Assembly (NCBI RefSeq): GCF_032854445.1
Contig: NC_088295.1
Location: 78,706,028 to 78,770,027 of the forward strand
DNA from: Liolophura sinensis
Taxonomy: Eukaryota > Mollusca > Polyplacophora > Chitonida > Chitonidae
DNA: 64,000 nucleotides
Direction: 5' to 3'
In this document: piece after piece, positions 21,601 to 30,513 of the stretch
How positions within the stretch are numbered: the first letter of the stretch is position 1
Layout: each line of letters starts with the position of its first letter
Made by a program: the position numbers and the translations under genes
The notes under the pieces: generated by a model
The model's database searches: none
Told to the model about the DNA's origin: nothing
The model's input: the letters and a program-made list of their open reading frames with translations, nothing else

Positions 21601-24600
21601 TGTCAACAAGTTTGACGGTGTATTTTCTAAACGAAGAAAAGGATTTTGTCATATAATACAATAGCTGCCATGTACAAGTATTAACGAACTCTTCATGAGC
21701 ATCGTGTTAATCCTCAATTATTTAAATGTATTTATTTTAGACAACACTCAAGAAATATTTCACTTATATCACTGGAGTCAGGTTTCTGAGGAAAACTTTA
21801 CCGGTCAGGGGCCTAACGGTCACGGGGCATCAGTGCTGAGCTGGGGAAAGCGAGTTTCTTAATAAGTTTTCAATAGTTAGCTTTCTTATACTGTATTCCC
21901 CAAGATATCTCAGCAACCAAAATTTCGAAAGTGTTCGACAAGAATTAAGAAATAACTTTAAATGACGGGAACATTATCCACTTATATCTTACGACTTTTA
22001 TCTTTACAACAGGCGTTTTCGAAGGACAGAAAATCCCAGACGATAAAAGCGAAAACCCCGTACAAAGACAGTGATATTGAAGACAACGTGTTTAATGACC
22101 TCTCCTTCGGCGACGTCAAAATTGTGAATCTTATGTATTCTTGCGCCGCCCGCTGTAAGCAGTCTGTTCGGTGTTCCGGGGAAGGATACGTCGATGAGAA
22201 CTGTCGCTGTGTCTGCCCGGATGGCACCAGTAACTGTCAAGTGAACCAGGGAAATCCCGTTTCTAAGCCTGCTGTCCCTGGTACGTTCAGTTCCTATCAA
22301 GACATCATAAAGTGTATATGTTAAAAAAAACTTTCTATTTATTTAAGCTGTCGAGGTACTCCAGGGGGAGCATGAGTAACCAAAAATAGACCATCCACTC
22401 ACACATAGCTGTCTACACAAGGCTTCCGAATATGCATGCACGTGATGCTTATTTCAACCCAAAAATAGTTGGGACTTAAGTATATACAGTGTATATTTGA
22501 CAAGCAGAGAATAAATGCACTTTAATAATTAATACGAAGGAGAAATTCTCAAAGCTGACTTTTCCTTTAAATATAACTCTTTGTAGTGGCCATTAGTTAG
22601 AGCTTTGTGAGGTGGTATAACCGGGATCAATCCTGGGTCGTGTTACACCTAACATTTTTAAAGTCGACAATCATCTTACCTGCTTGTTTGACGTTCTAAT
22701 TGGTTTCGTGTTAATGTATATTGTGAAAGGGTAGGAAAGAAGGGAAGTGCATTTGTTGTCTTCGGCATGGCATTTTAGTGAAAAAGCATATTAATTAGGC
22801 ACCATCGTCATATACCTGGACGAAATAACATTGAAATCGACGTTAAACCCAAAACATACAAATCTGTTTGTGGAAATGAAGAGAAAAGTTGTAATTGTTT
22901 TTGTCTTAAACTTTTATAAAATGCTTGTAATTTCAACATGTACTAAGATCGACCAAGGTGTCAGAAAGCTTTGAGACACTATAGGCTACATATGCTATGA
23001 AATACTGCCACATGGGACAAGTCTGAAGTCCGGGATTTACGGTTACTGCTCATAACAAAACGCCGTTCTCTTGTGATAACTTCAGCTCCCACCTGTATTA
23101 ATCGGTACAAAGACTGGGCATGCGCGATATGGGCCAATCAGGGGGAATGCTGGAGATACAAATACCGCGCGTCGGTGAAAACTTACTGCCGAAGGACTTG
23201 CGGAGTGTGTGGGTCAAAGCAGGCTGCAGCGGGGGACACGGCAGGTAAACATTTAACAGAGGGTTCTTCTAATAATCATAACGTCATAAATAAAAACGTG
23301 TATCACAACTGCAATAAGAACCTGGAAATTATAAATAAAACCATATATCAACAGTATATGATAAAATAAATAACCATTATAACTCAAGAAATGGTTTAAA
23401 TTGTATACAAGTCATACCTATTATATACCGGTATATATTTTCCAGGTACTTGCCAAAACGATTTTCCAGACGACAAATGCAAGACTTGGCAGCTGCGTGG
23501 TGATTGCCTCACGAACCGGGCATGGATGAACAACCATTGTAAAAAGGCGTGCGATTATTGCAACGGTGTAAGCGACGCGAAAAGTAGGTAACGCTGCTAA
23601 CAGAATGTCCGTTACAATTAAGGGGTTGAATGAACGTCTGAAACACACATCTGTCCCTTCCGCTTGTTTCAATATGCCATTAGCCTCCACGTCTTCAACA
23701 AACAACTAGACAGATAACTTTATGTTGTATTCCGGAATACTTCAAGTAAAAGAAAGCCAAAATATGAAGTAAGGCTCATGGTACAGACAAATGAAAACTA
23801 TGCGTAAAAATACTAAAGTGTTATTGTTCATTAATTTATTGTTTTATTTAATTCGTATCAGGTTCATGGCTGATTCGCTGTGACTGTCAGGCCCCTGAAC
23901 AATAAGGGTTTCCTCAGACTACCGTGATATAAGTGAAATATTTCTAGTATGGTGTTAAACATCAGTGAAATAAATAACAAAAAAACTATGTAGATGGATA
24001 AATACATATATGTGGATAGTTTCTTTAGCTCCGTCGCGAATCCAGGTCTCCCTGGTTGTAATATCAGGATATTTGCTGGACCCCTGGAAAGTTTCATCCC
24101 GGTTTACTCAACTCATAAACAATGAACGCCGCCGTATAATCCTGCCTTAATCATCAAATAAATGAATAAATATTTGCTTTTAAGGTTTTCCCCTCCATTC
24201 AAGTCTGGTTTCCCACAAAATGTGGATAGAAAATGTAAATTCAGCATGCAATCATTGAATCATTGTTTAATTTCAGAGGCTTGCACTAATGTCCTCTCTG
24301 ACAGTCAATGCCTATATTATACATGGACTGGCAAGTGCGCCTACGACCGTAACTATATGTGGACCAACTGCCGTCAGGCATGTTTCATGTGTGGAGAGGA
24401 ATCGCAAAATAACGAAACAAAAAGCCTACGTAAGTCTTTTACTGTAGGCATGTACGGCCTCACACTTTTCTTAATTTTCCATGAGCGACAATGTTAACGT
24501 TCAGTGGTGTAACACAGTCCCAAACATTCCGTGACCAATAAGCTTTGGTGCATACCTGGACCAGCCTTTGAGAAGGCAGACATAAAAATTTTGACATAGT

Positions 24601-26933
24601 TTGACCTGCAAAATCTGGATCTTTCTATGCCAGTAACTGGGGGGAGTGTCTAGCAAAGGAAATCTGGGATTTAAAGATTTTTTTTAAGAGTGAACCAAGC
24701 ATGAATTTCTATATTCCTAGTTCCACTACCACCACGTTGATGGAGGTCACGTACAGTGATGTCAGTACGCTCATAGTGAAACCATAAAGAAACACTGGCT
24801 TTCATGCTTCAAGTAAACTCTGAAAAAACTTAGGTTTTACCTGACAAGTGAGGTTCGTTTTGAAAACACGGCGTGGAACAGATCATGCCAGCTCCACTCA
24901 AATCTGTATGATATTACCCAGGTAAGGCAGTTTGATTGGCTGGAAACGTGGCGGCGGTAAATCTAGCTCGTTCGTCGTTCACGTGACAAAGCTCAACTCA
25001 AACCATCGTATCGGCCATACAGATTATAATCTTGGCTGTCGTCATTAATTAAGTAATGATAAAACCTCGTGGTGTTATACTTTTTAGCGCCTTGCAAAAA
25101 CGGGTTCTCGGACAACTTGTGTGATCAAATGGCCAGAGCAAGCCCTTCTTGGTGCACAAGGGCTGGTGCGTCGTGGGTTAAAAAAAAGTGCCGAAAGTCC
25201 TGCAATTTTTGCCAAAAGACCAGTGGTAAGCTTTATCAATTTTATCATAATTTCCGATGAAAGAATGGAAATATACAATTATAGGAAGCGTGGCATTAAC
25301 ATTTGATAGCTTACGTGGAAAACAAATATGGCTGCATCATCCGAAACCATGACTTCAATGGTTGTTACTGTCATTCTGTAGATTGATTTATTACAATTTT
25401 TTTTATTTTAAATTTTGATGTTATCAGTATTTTTTTTTGTAAATGTCAGGAACGTGCGGTTGTAGAGAGTGGCGTGGAGGGGCTGTCATTATGGGTGTCA
25501 GCTTTCACAAGATTCACGCAGATTTGATTGAAAGTCAACATAAAATCAGCCACTAAAGCTGAATTAATGAATAAAGTACTATTCAAGGAATGTTCTAAAA
25601 CATTCCTTGAATAGGAAGGCAAACAAAAGCAGCCGTTCTCAGTTCCCTGCTCATAAATGTGTGGCTCAAAAGGCACCAGTTTAACACTTAAACTAACCGC
25701 AAAATCCAATTTATTGCCTCGATATCTGTCTGTCCACTATAAGAAATCACACTGACAATCGAAAGCACAAAGGTTTTTGACGTGACAGCCAGTTATCACG
25801 TGCTTTCAGAGTTATAATAGTTGGCCAAGTTCATAAGGGCTTCTACAACATGACTACTTGAAGTGAATTGTGCGTCAGTGCTATATCCTCACTGCTGGAC
25901 TATATCTCCTCGGCTTTCAAAACTTTATAGAATTTCTTTGTCCTATATCATTTTTTTCTATGTATATACAGTGGCAGACTTTATGCTCATTTTAAGCTCG
26001 AGCAAAATGTTAACTACCTGCACCCTAAATATGTGGATGTGTTTTGTGTATATGTTCTCTTTATTCCTGTGGCATGGTAATCAGCTTAGCAATTAGAACA
26101 AAACTTAATCTTTTTAGATTGTATTGTTTTGAAACAATTTCCTGTCTTTTTTAAACGTCACGGGACAATATAGGTCATATATAACTTAATTTATAAAGAG
26201 TGAACAATACAATAGGTTTAAAATATATTAAAATTACCAAAAAATTTTCTTGAATTACCAGAAGAAGCTCAAGTGGTTCCATGTGAAGACAAAAACAAGT
26301 ATTGTACTACATGGGCCAACAAGTCATACTGTGACAACCGTAATTATGCTATGTACATGCTGCGAGTATGTAGGAAAGCCTGCAACAATTGTGCCGGTAA
26401 GGACGTTTTATTTGGAACTATTTCCTTGTTTATTTATATAACGGTTGGTGCTTTAATTAATTCTTCGTTTGAAAGTGATCAACAGTGCAGCCTGTACGCA
26501 GTAATTTGCATGTGAAATGGTGACCAGTTGCAAGATCCATTTGTAAATAGCTTTTTATCGAATTGCTCTTCAGTAAATATTTATCTATTTGTTTTTACCC
26601 TTACCCAAGAAGGTTCCACTTATAACATGGCAGCCAGAATTATGGTGGGGAAAATACGGGGAGTGCCTAGTGGATGCCAGCATGAGCTAGACTCGAACTC
26701 ACAGTGACAGTATTAGTGAGAGGCTCCTCTATAGGTCATTGTGCTTTGCCAGCACACTAAACACTAAGCCACTGCGCGCCCTCCTGTAAATACGCTGTTT
26801 TGTTTATCTTCCAGCCAATTGCCAAGACATGAGTCACCAATGTGCAGCTTGGGGAAGGGCAGGAAGGTGCGCCAAGGACGTCAGCTTCATGTTTAAGAAC
26901 TGTCAAAAAACTTGCCGAGTTTGTAGAAAATAG
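18577..26933 (+). CDS. Astacin metalloprotease with six ShK domains, 5' end missing (gene-level entry)
   Basis: Joined exons: 18577-18697, 20205-20274, 21346-21549, 22013-22280, 23086-23244, 23446-23583, 24277-24429, 25088-25225, 26262-26396, 26815-26933. All phases agree. The catalytic part shows the conserved TC..F region, GC..RVG...G.Q.INL...GC, the zinc site HEIGHAIGLRHEHQRPDRD and the Met-turn SIMHYG followed by AFSKD. A cysteine-rich EGF-like tail comes next, then six ShK domains of about 40 residues with six cysteines each, one per phase-1 exon. Astacins are secreted zinc endopeptidases, often made as zymogens; ShK tails occur in several invertebrate members. The signal peptide, propeptide and first part of the catalytic domain are not visible and probably lie in or before the gap. 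The substrate cannot be inferred. Confidence 0.93.
18860..20070. repeat. 33 bp minisatellite in two blocks, astacin intron
   Basis: Units of about 33 bp (gtttataaacgtgttctcc, tcaggttctgtctg) fill 18860-19160 and 19305-20070, more than 30 copies. Between the blocks lies a duplicated copy of the downstream exon's acceptor region. Frames opened by the array are artefacts. Confidence 0.93.
19162..19304 (+). repeat. Duplicate of the 3' splice-site region of the 20205 astacin exon
   Basis: From ccctttcttttctgattttt to ttttcaggtgtaactccagg this matches about 20083-20217 with scattered changes. It includes the acceptor AG (19290-19291) and the first ~13 bases of the exon, then re-enters the minisatellite. 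It is a potential decoy acceptor. Confidence 0.85.
20205..20274 (+). CDS. Astacin exon: GCxSxVG segment
   Basis: 70 bp, phase 2 in, phase 0 out. It encodes CNSRVGMVFGGQVINLKKSG then CRQ. The usual GCW of astacins reads GCN here. Confidence 0.9.
20612..20627. repeat. Poly-C run
   Basis: A run of about 16-17 C in the intron after 20274; its length is probably unreliable. Confidence 0.8.
20915..21142 (-). mobile_element. SINE copy, diverged
   Basis: Plus-strand sequence begins tttatttatctgactggtgt and passes through actcaagaatatttaac to the tRNA-like head near cattgtgccgagctggcacg, so the element reads on the minus strand. Intron of the astacin gene. Confidence 0.75.
21346..21549 (+). CDS. Astacin exon: zinc-binding site and Met-turn
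   Basis: 204 bp, phase 0 at both ends, acceptor gacag and donor CGC|gtgag. It carries the complete HExxHxxGxxHExxRxDRD motif, all three zinc histidines, the catalytic Glu, and SIMHYG with the conserved Tyr. All catalytic residues are present. Confidence 0.96.
21730..21860 (-). mobile_element. SINE fragment
   Basis: Tail and adjacent body only (actcaagaaatatttcactt), strongly diverged afterwards. Confidence 0.55.
22013..22280 (+). CDS. Astacin exon: end of catalytic domain and Cys-rich tail
   Basis: 268 bp, phase 0 in, phase 1 out. It begins AFSKD, contains LSFGDVKIVNLMYSC (the astacin C-terminal signature), then an EGF-like stretch C..RC....C.GEGYVDENCRCVCPDG..NC and a short Pro/Ser linker. 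Confidence 0.92.
22281..23085. other. Astacin intron, nothing recognised
   Basis: Between the catalytic/Cys-rich exon and ShK 1. No repeat or second gene seen. Confidence 0.5.
23086..23244 (+). CDS. ShK domain 1 exon
   Basis: 159 bp, phase 1 to phase 1. Six cysteines with C.NRYKDWAC..WANQGEC spacing and closing C..TCGVC, the ShKT pattern. Confidence 0.92.
23446..23583 (+). CDS. ShK domain 2 exon
   Basis: 138 bp, phase 1 to phase 1. C.NDFPDDKC.TW...GDC...W....C..ACDYC. The donor reads AAAA|gtaggt. Confidence 0.92.
23915..23978 (+). mobile_element. SINE tail fragment
   Basis: ccgtgatataagtgaaatat followed by a diverged gtaaaacacc-type stretch and aaataaataa: the 3' end of the common SINE in plus orientation. 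Confidence 0.6.
24277..24429 (+). CDS. ShK domain 3 exon
   Basis: 153 bp, phase 1 to phase 1. C.NVLSDSQC..YTWTGKC......W..NC..ACFMC, then an Asn-rich linker. Confidence 0.92.
24458..24657 (+). mobile_element. Diverged partial copy of the 439 bp repeat
   Basis: From gcctc and ttaattttccatgagcgaca to gtgtctagcaa this matches the left half of the repeats at 32391 and 36503, in the same orientation but with many changes and without the GACCCCC terminus. An old copy in the intron after ShK 3. Confidence 0.8.
25088..25225 (+). CDS. ShK domain 4 exon
   Basis: 138 bp, phase 1 to phase 1. C.NGFSDNLC......SWC.....W...KC..SCNFC. The spacing between the second and third cysteines is two residues longer than in its sisters. 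Confidence 0.9.
25579..25614. repeat. Perfect 16 bp inverted repeat with a 4 bp loop
   Basis: CTATTCAAGGAATGTT, loop ctaa, then its exact reverse complement. It lies in the intron between ShK 4 and ShK 5. Function unknown. Confidence 0.9.
26262..26396 (+). CDS. ShK domain 5 exon
   Basis: 135 bp, phase 1 to phase 1. C.DKNKYC.TWANKSYC.......L.VC..ACNNC. Confidence 0.92.
26590..26783 (-). mobile_element. SINE copy, diverged, head included
   Basis: Minus-oriented copy: ggcagccagaattatggtgg, gccagcatgagctagactcg and a tRNA-like head near cactaagccactgcgc. It ends just upstream of the last astacin exon. Confidence 0.8.
26815..26933 (+). CDS. ShK domain 6 and stop, last exon
   Basis: 119 bp, phase 1 in. 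C.DMSHQC.AWGRAGRC......F..NC..TCRVC, then RK and TAG at 26931-26933. The protein ends right after the last ShK cysteine. No polyadenylation signal was found close downstream. Confidence 0.93.
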
Positions 26934-27155
26934 GCAACCGTTAACCGTTTTGTGTGTGTGTGTGTATGTGTGGCTCTTGCTTGTTTTCCGTCAACTTAAT
27001 GATAACTCAAGTGACACCGTAGCTCTTTTTTATATATATATATATATTTCTTAGCAATTATGTCCGGCATTGACGGTGTTGAAGGTAATGCCACGTGCAT
27101 TGTGAACAAAATGTATCATCTTTTATTATCGGGTCGTTTTCCAAATATTTATAAA

Positions 27156-27240
27156 TTTATTTATTTACTTATTTATTTGATTGGTGTTTTTTCGTGGTAG
27201 TCAATAATATTTCACTTATACGACGACCACCAGCATTAGC
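27156..27240 (-). mobile_element. SINE tail fragment
   Basis: tttatttgattggtgttttt through atttcacttatacgacga to ccagcattag, then lost. Downstream of the astacin stop. Confidence 0.75.
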
Positions 27241-27318
27241 AGGTAAACACTTTGATATCAGGCCATGGATAAGCCGTTCTAGTCGGATCTCCAAAGAGGG
27301 GCGGTCTTGTAAACCAAA

Positions 27319-27455
27319 CCTGGGCCCAGTTTCACGAAGATGTCGAACATGAACAATAATCGCGCATATAGACAATGGTACGTAATAGTGACGTACAAAA
27401 TATTTTACGACAAATGTACGATGAATAAATGCCGCTTTTTGAAACCGGGCCCAGG
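27319..27455. mobile_element. MITE-like element with ~20 bp terminal inverted repeats
   Basis: The left end CCTGGGCCCAGTTTCACGAA is matched by the right end read in reverse complement as CCTGGGCCCGGTTTCAAAAA. It is 137 bp long with no coding capacity. The flanks show no clear target duplication. Confidence 0.75.
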
Positions 27456-28387
27456 TCGACACACAAGAACTGGACACCAGTACCTGTTCTATACAAACGG
27501 TCATTTTATGGGATCTGGCTTAAAATGTCTGCCTTTGCTCAGAGTAAATCCCAACGCAACAAGTGACAGTATGCCTAATCTCTCATCACGTCTCTTATTT
27601 CAAACAGACCAATTTATTTCCTAGAATTTTTTCAACTCTAAAATTTATATCTAAGGTACACGCACTTTCGCGCTTTGTGCTCAGCACAAGGGGATAGACC
27701 AAACTCTGGTCGTACAGTTCTACCGTCACTGGGTGGAATGTGTCGTTGTGACATTATACGTGTGTATCTTAATCCCCTACATAAGGAATCCCGATAAAAA
27801 GGCGTTTTCATATGCTTAATGATTTCACATTTGAATTGCACAATACTTTATTTGATTGGTCAAATCTCGATCACACAGCTTATACAATAAAATGGATGCT
27901 CTGTTTTTTTGTTTTTTTTTACACTATCGTAGAGTTCACTTGCTCAACAACGTTTTTTTAGAACTTGTGGTCGTTTTGCCAAAAAAAAAAAAACCCTGTG
28001 GTACGCTGATCGAGTTAATACCAGAGTGACGTCATTTCACGCATCTATTTTCATCACTATGAATTAACAGTGTATGTTTTCCGGTTAAAAAAAACCCGAA
28101 AGCCCTGAATTTCTACCGTACATGAGTTTGACAGTGTTTAACAAATATAGATAAAATTACATCCATTCACAAATAGTGATTACTTTATTTTGGCGCAAAT
28201 GTAGTTATAGAATGGCTTTTCACATTTTATTTAACTTTTCACTTTCTATATGAGTTATATATAATTTCTGAACGATTCTACGTGGCAAGAGGTCGGTCGG
28301 TACCCGTAGAGAAAATACGTCATAGTTCCAGGAAAAATAAAACTCCTGAAAATATTATACTATTATACAGAAATAAGGTTTGTCGAG

Positions 28388-28494
28388 TTTTGCCCGGTTC
28401 CTCCCATGCACCATAATGCTGGCCGATGTCGTATAAGTGAAATATTCTTGGGTACGGCGCAAAACAAATATCAAATAAATAAATAAAAATAAGG
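28388..28494 (+). mobile_element. SINE 3' half
   Basis: tgcccggttcctcccatgca, ccataatgctggccgatgtc, gtgaaatattcttgggtacg, ending in aaataaataaataaa. Confidence 0.8.
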
Positions 28495-29794
28495 ATATAT
28501 TTTAAAAAAACAGCATCCATTCCTTCTTACTTTCCCGTCACACCGATATTTCACAACTTCAGAGGATTCCCAAAATGCATAAAACTTGCTTCATTGTCGG
28601 ATCAAGATGAGGTACCACCAGTCTTGTGTAGATACTCTCATGACGAAGGCACTGCAAAAGAAGTACAACCAGTATGGTAATTTTGTGTCGTGTTCAAAAT
28701 ATTCAGGCACAACTTGCGATGAATAAAAAGGCAACTGGATCAAATATTTAAATGGAGCGCGCGCTCTGACGTCCTTAGCCAAACAAAATTTTTCCAAACA
28801 TAACGTCAGTGCAGCCTCGGCCTATAGATCGATATGCAAACCACTGGAGGAAGACAAGCGATGCTTAGCGAATCCATGCAGTGAAAATGCATGGAACTAA
28901 AGGAAACTATACAGACTGTCCAGACAGCGCACCTTACCTGGACTTGGCGATCTTCGAAGACGACAACCGAATTCTGACTTTACCAGAAGAAGGCTAGGCC
29001 TACACAGAGTTTCAGTTTTGACATTGTTAATTATCCTTCCTTATAGCAATATGCTGAATCTTCTATATGGATGTGGCATATATTATGTGTTTTACACGAC
29101 TATTTCAATCAGTCACTATGGTTATTATAAAAACTAGTGAGTCAATTAAGGATATTCGGCCAAACCCCTTGTCTCTGAATTCCTTAAATTTTGCAGTTAG
29201 TACATAGAGCTCTCTAGTAAGTCAGTAAATATGGAATCTCTGGCACTCTGTTTCATAGTCATGTAACATTCCGTGTCTTTCTTACCACTAATTAAAACTA
29301 TTGACCATATGCTTCTCTTCACGCACATTACATCGCCTGGATCTATTTAAGTATGAGTATATACAGGCCTATACTTTCTTGTTTTTTTTTAGTGGTTTGT
29401 GTAGAACGTGACTCTTTCCTGGTTTAATGAAGTTCTCGTTACGGTATGGTTGCAATATTGCCGAAATACCGCAAAGCCATAATTATTCATTCATTAGAAC
29501 GTTCTTTTGGAAACGGATTACCTTCACGCTAGAGTAGCCAGGCCATAGGCCTAAATAAGGCGTGAACGAAGTATACCTACCTTTAGCCTAAATGTTTGCT
29601 TTTTAAAAAATTTTTCCGGCGCTTCTATGTGCGAAGACGATAACCCAATGCGAGCGCCAGAAAAAATATAAAAAGCGAACTTGCAGAAATCATCCAGGGA
29701 TAGCCTTCCGTAGGCCTAAATGAAAGATGCGGTCCATATTATTTCATTGTTCCGTGAAAGACAGTGTAGTGCAGGGTTTGTAGGCCTATATATA

Positions 29795-29912
29795 TGTTTG
29801 CGGCCAGCATCATGGTGGGAGGAAACCGGACAGAGCCTGGTGGAAACCCACGACCGTCTGCAGATTGCTGCAAAACCTTCCCATATACGGCTGGAGAGGA
29901 AGCCAACCTAAT
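29795..29912 (-). mobile_element. SINE internal fragment
   Basis: gcggccagcatcatggtggg through aaacccacgaccgtctgcag to ggctggagaggaagccaacc, without tail or head. Confidence 0.75.
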
Positions 29913-30429
29913 CTTATAAGCCTATTGTGTAACATTTATGAGACAATTCGGCTATCATCATAGCCCTGTAAGGATGGAAAACGTATAATATCACAGCCCT
30001 GTCTTGTTCCATAAGCTTACCCTGAACATCACTGTGAACTTCCCTTGCTTTCTTTAATATACTACTGCTGGGCACCAGATAATTAGCCTTTTATACAACA
30101 AGTACGCATTGAAACCTGGCGATGGGAATTGGAATTTATCGAGTTTCCACTACAGTTTCATGCTTATGTGGGATTACTAGTGATGACACATGAGAACATT
30201 TACCTGGAATTGATAGCTGAGACGACTGTTACTACGGACAGACAAATTATTTAGTAGTGCCCTGCAGTAGTATACTGAAGCCAGCAAAGGAAGTACAGAG
30301 ATGTTCAAGGTTAGCTTATGGAACAGGTCATTCTAGTGTGCTAGAACCTGACCTGCTGTGTATAACCAACTAGCATCCGATTTGACTGCGGTGCCCCGCG
30401 CAAATGAAAACTGGTCATGTGATGTGTAG

Positions 30430-30439
30430 GTCACGTGAC
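30430..30439. promoter_or_regulatory. CLEAR-type E-box GTCACGTGAC at the ACBD5 start
   Basis: A perfect 10 bp palindrome ending 7 bp before the ACBD5 ATG. In vertebrates this sequence is the CLEAR element bound by TFEB/MiT factors, and also by USF/MYC-type bHLH proteins. It would lie in the proximal promoter or a very short 5' UTR. Its use here is inference. Confidence 0.55.
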
Positions 30440-30446
30440 AACAAAC

Positions 30447-30513
30447 ATGGCAGCGTCAACAAGAGAGAAGTTCGATGCAGCAGTAAACGTGATAAAAAGT
30501 TTACCAAAAAATG
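30447..30513 (+). CDS. ACBD5: ACBD5 exon 1
   Basis: 67 bp, out in phase 1. Encodes MAASTREKFDAAVNVIKSLP then KN, the first helix of the ACB domain. The start is fixed because the domain begins a few residues later. Donor AATG|gtgagt. Confidence 0.93.

Larger units (their letters stand above)
27456..30429. other. Intergenic region between astacin and ACBD5
   Basis: AT-rich sequence with SINE fragments at about 28388-28494 (plus orientation) and 29795-29912 (minus orientation). The upper part presumably includes ACBD5 promoter sequence. I see no exon that can be supported. Confidence 0.5.
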
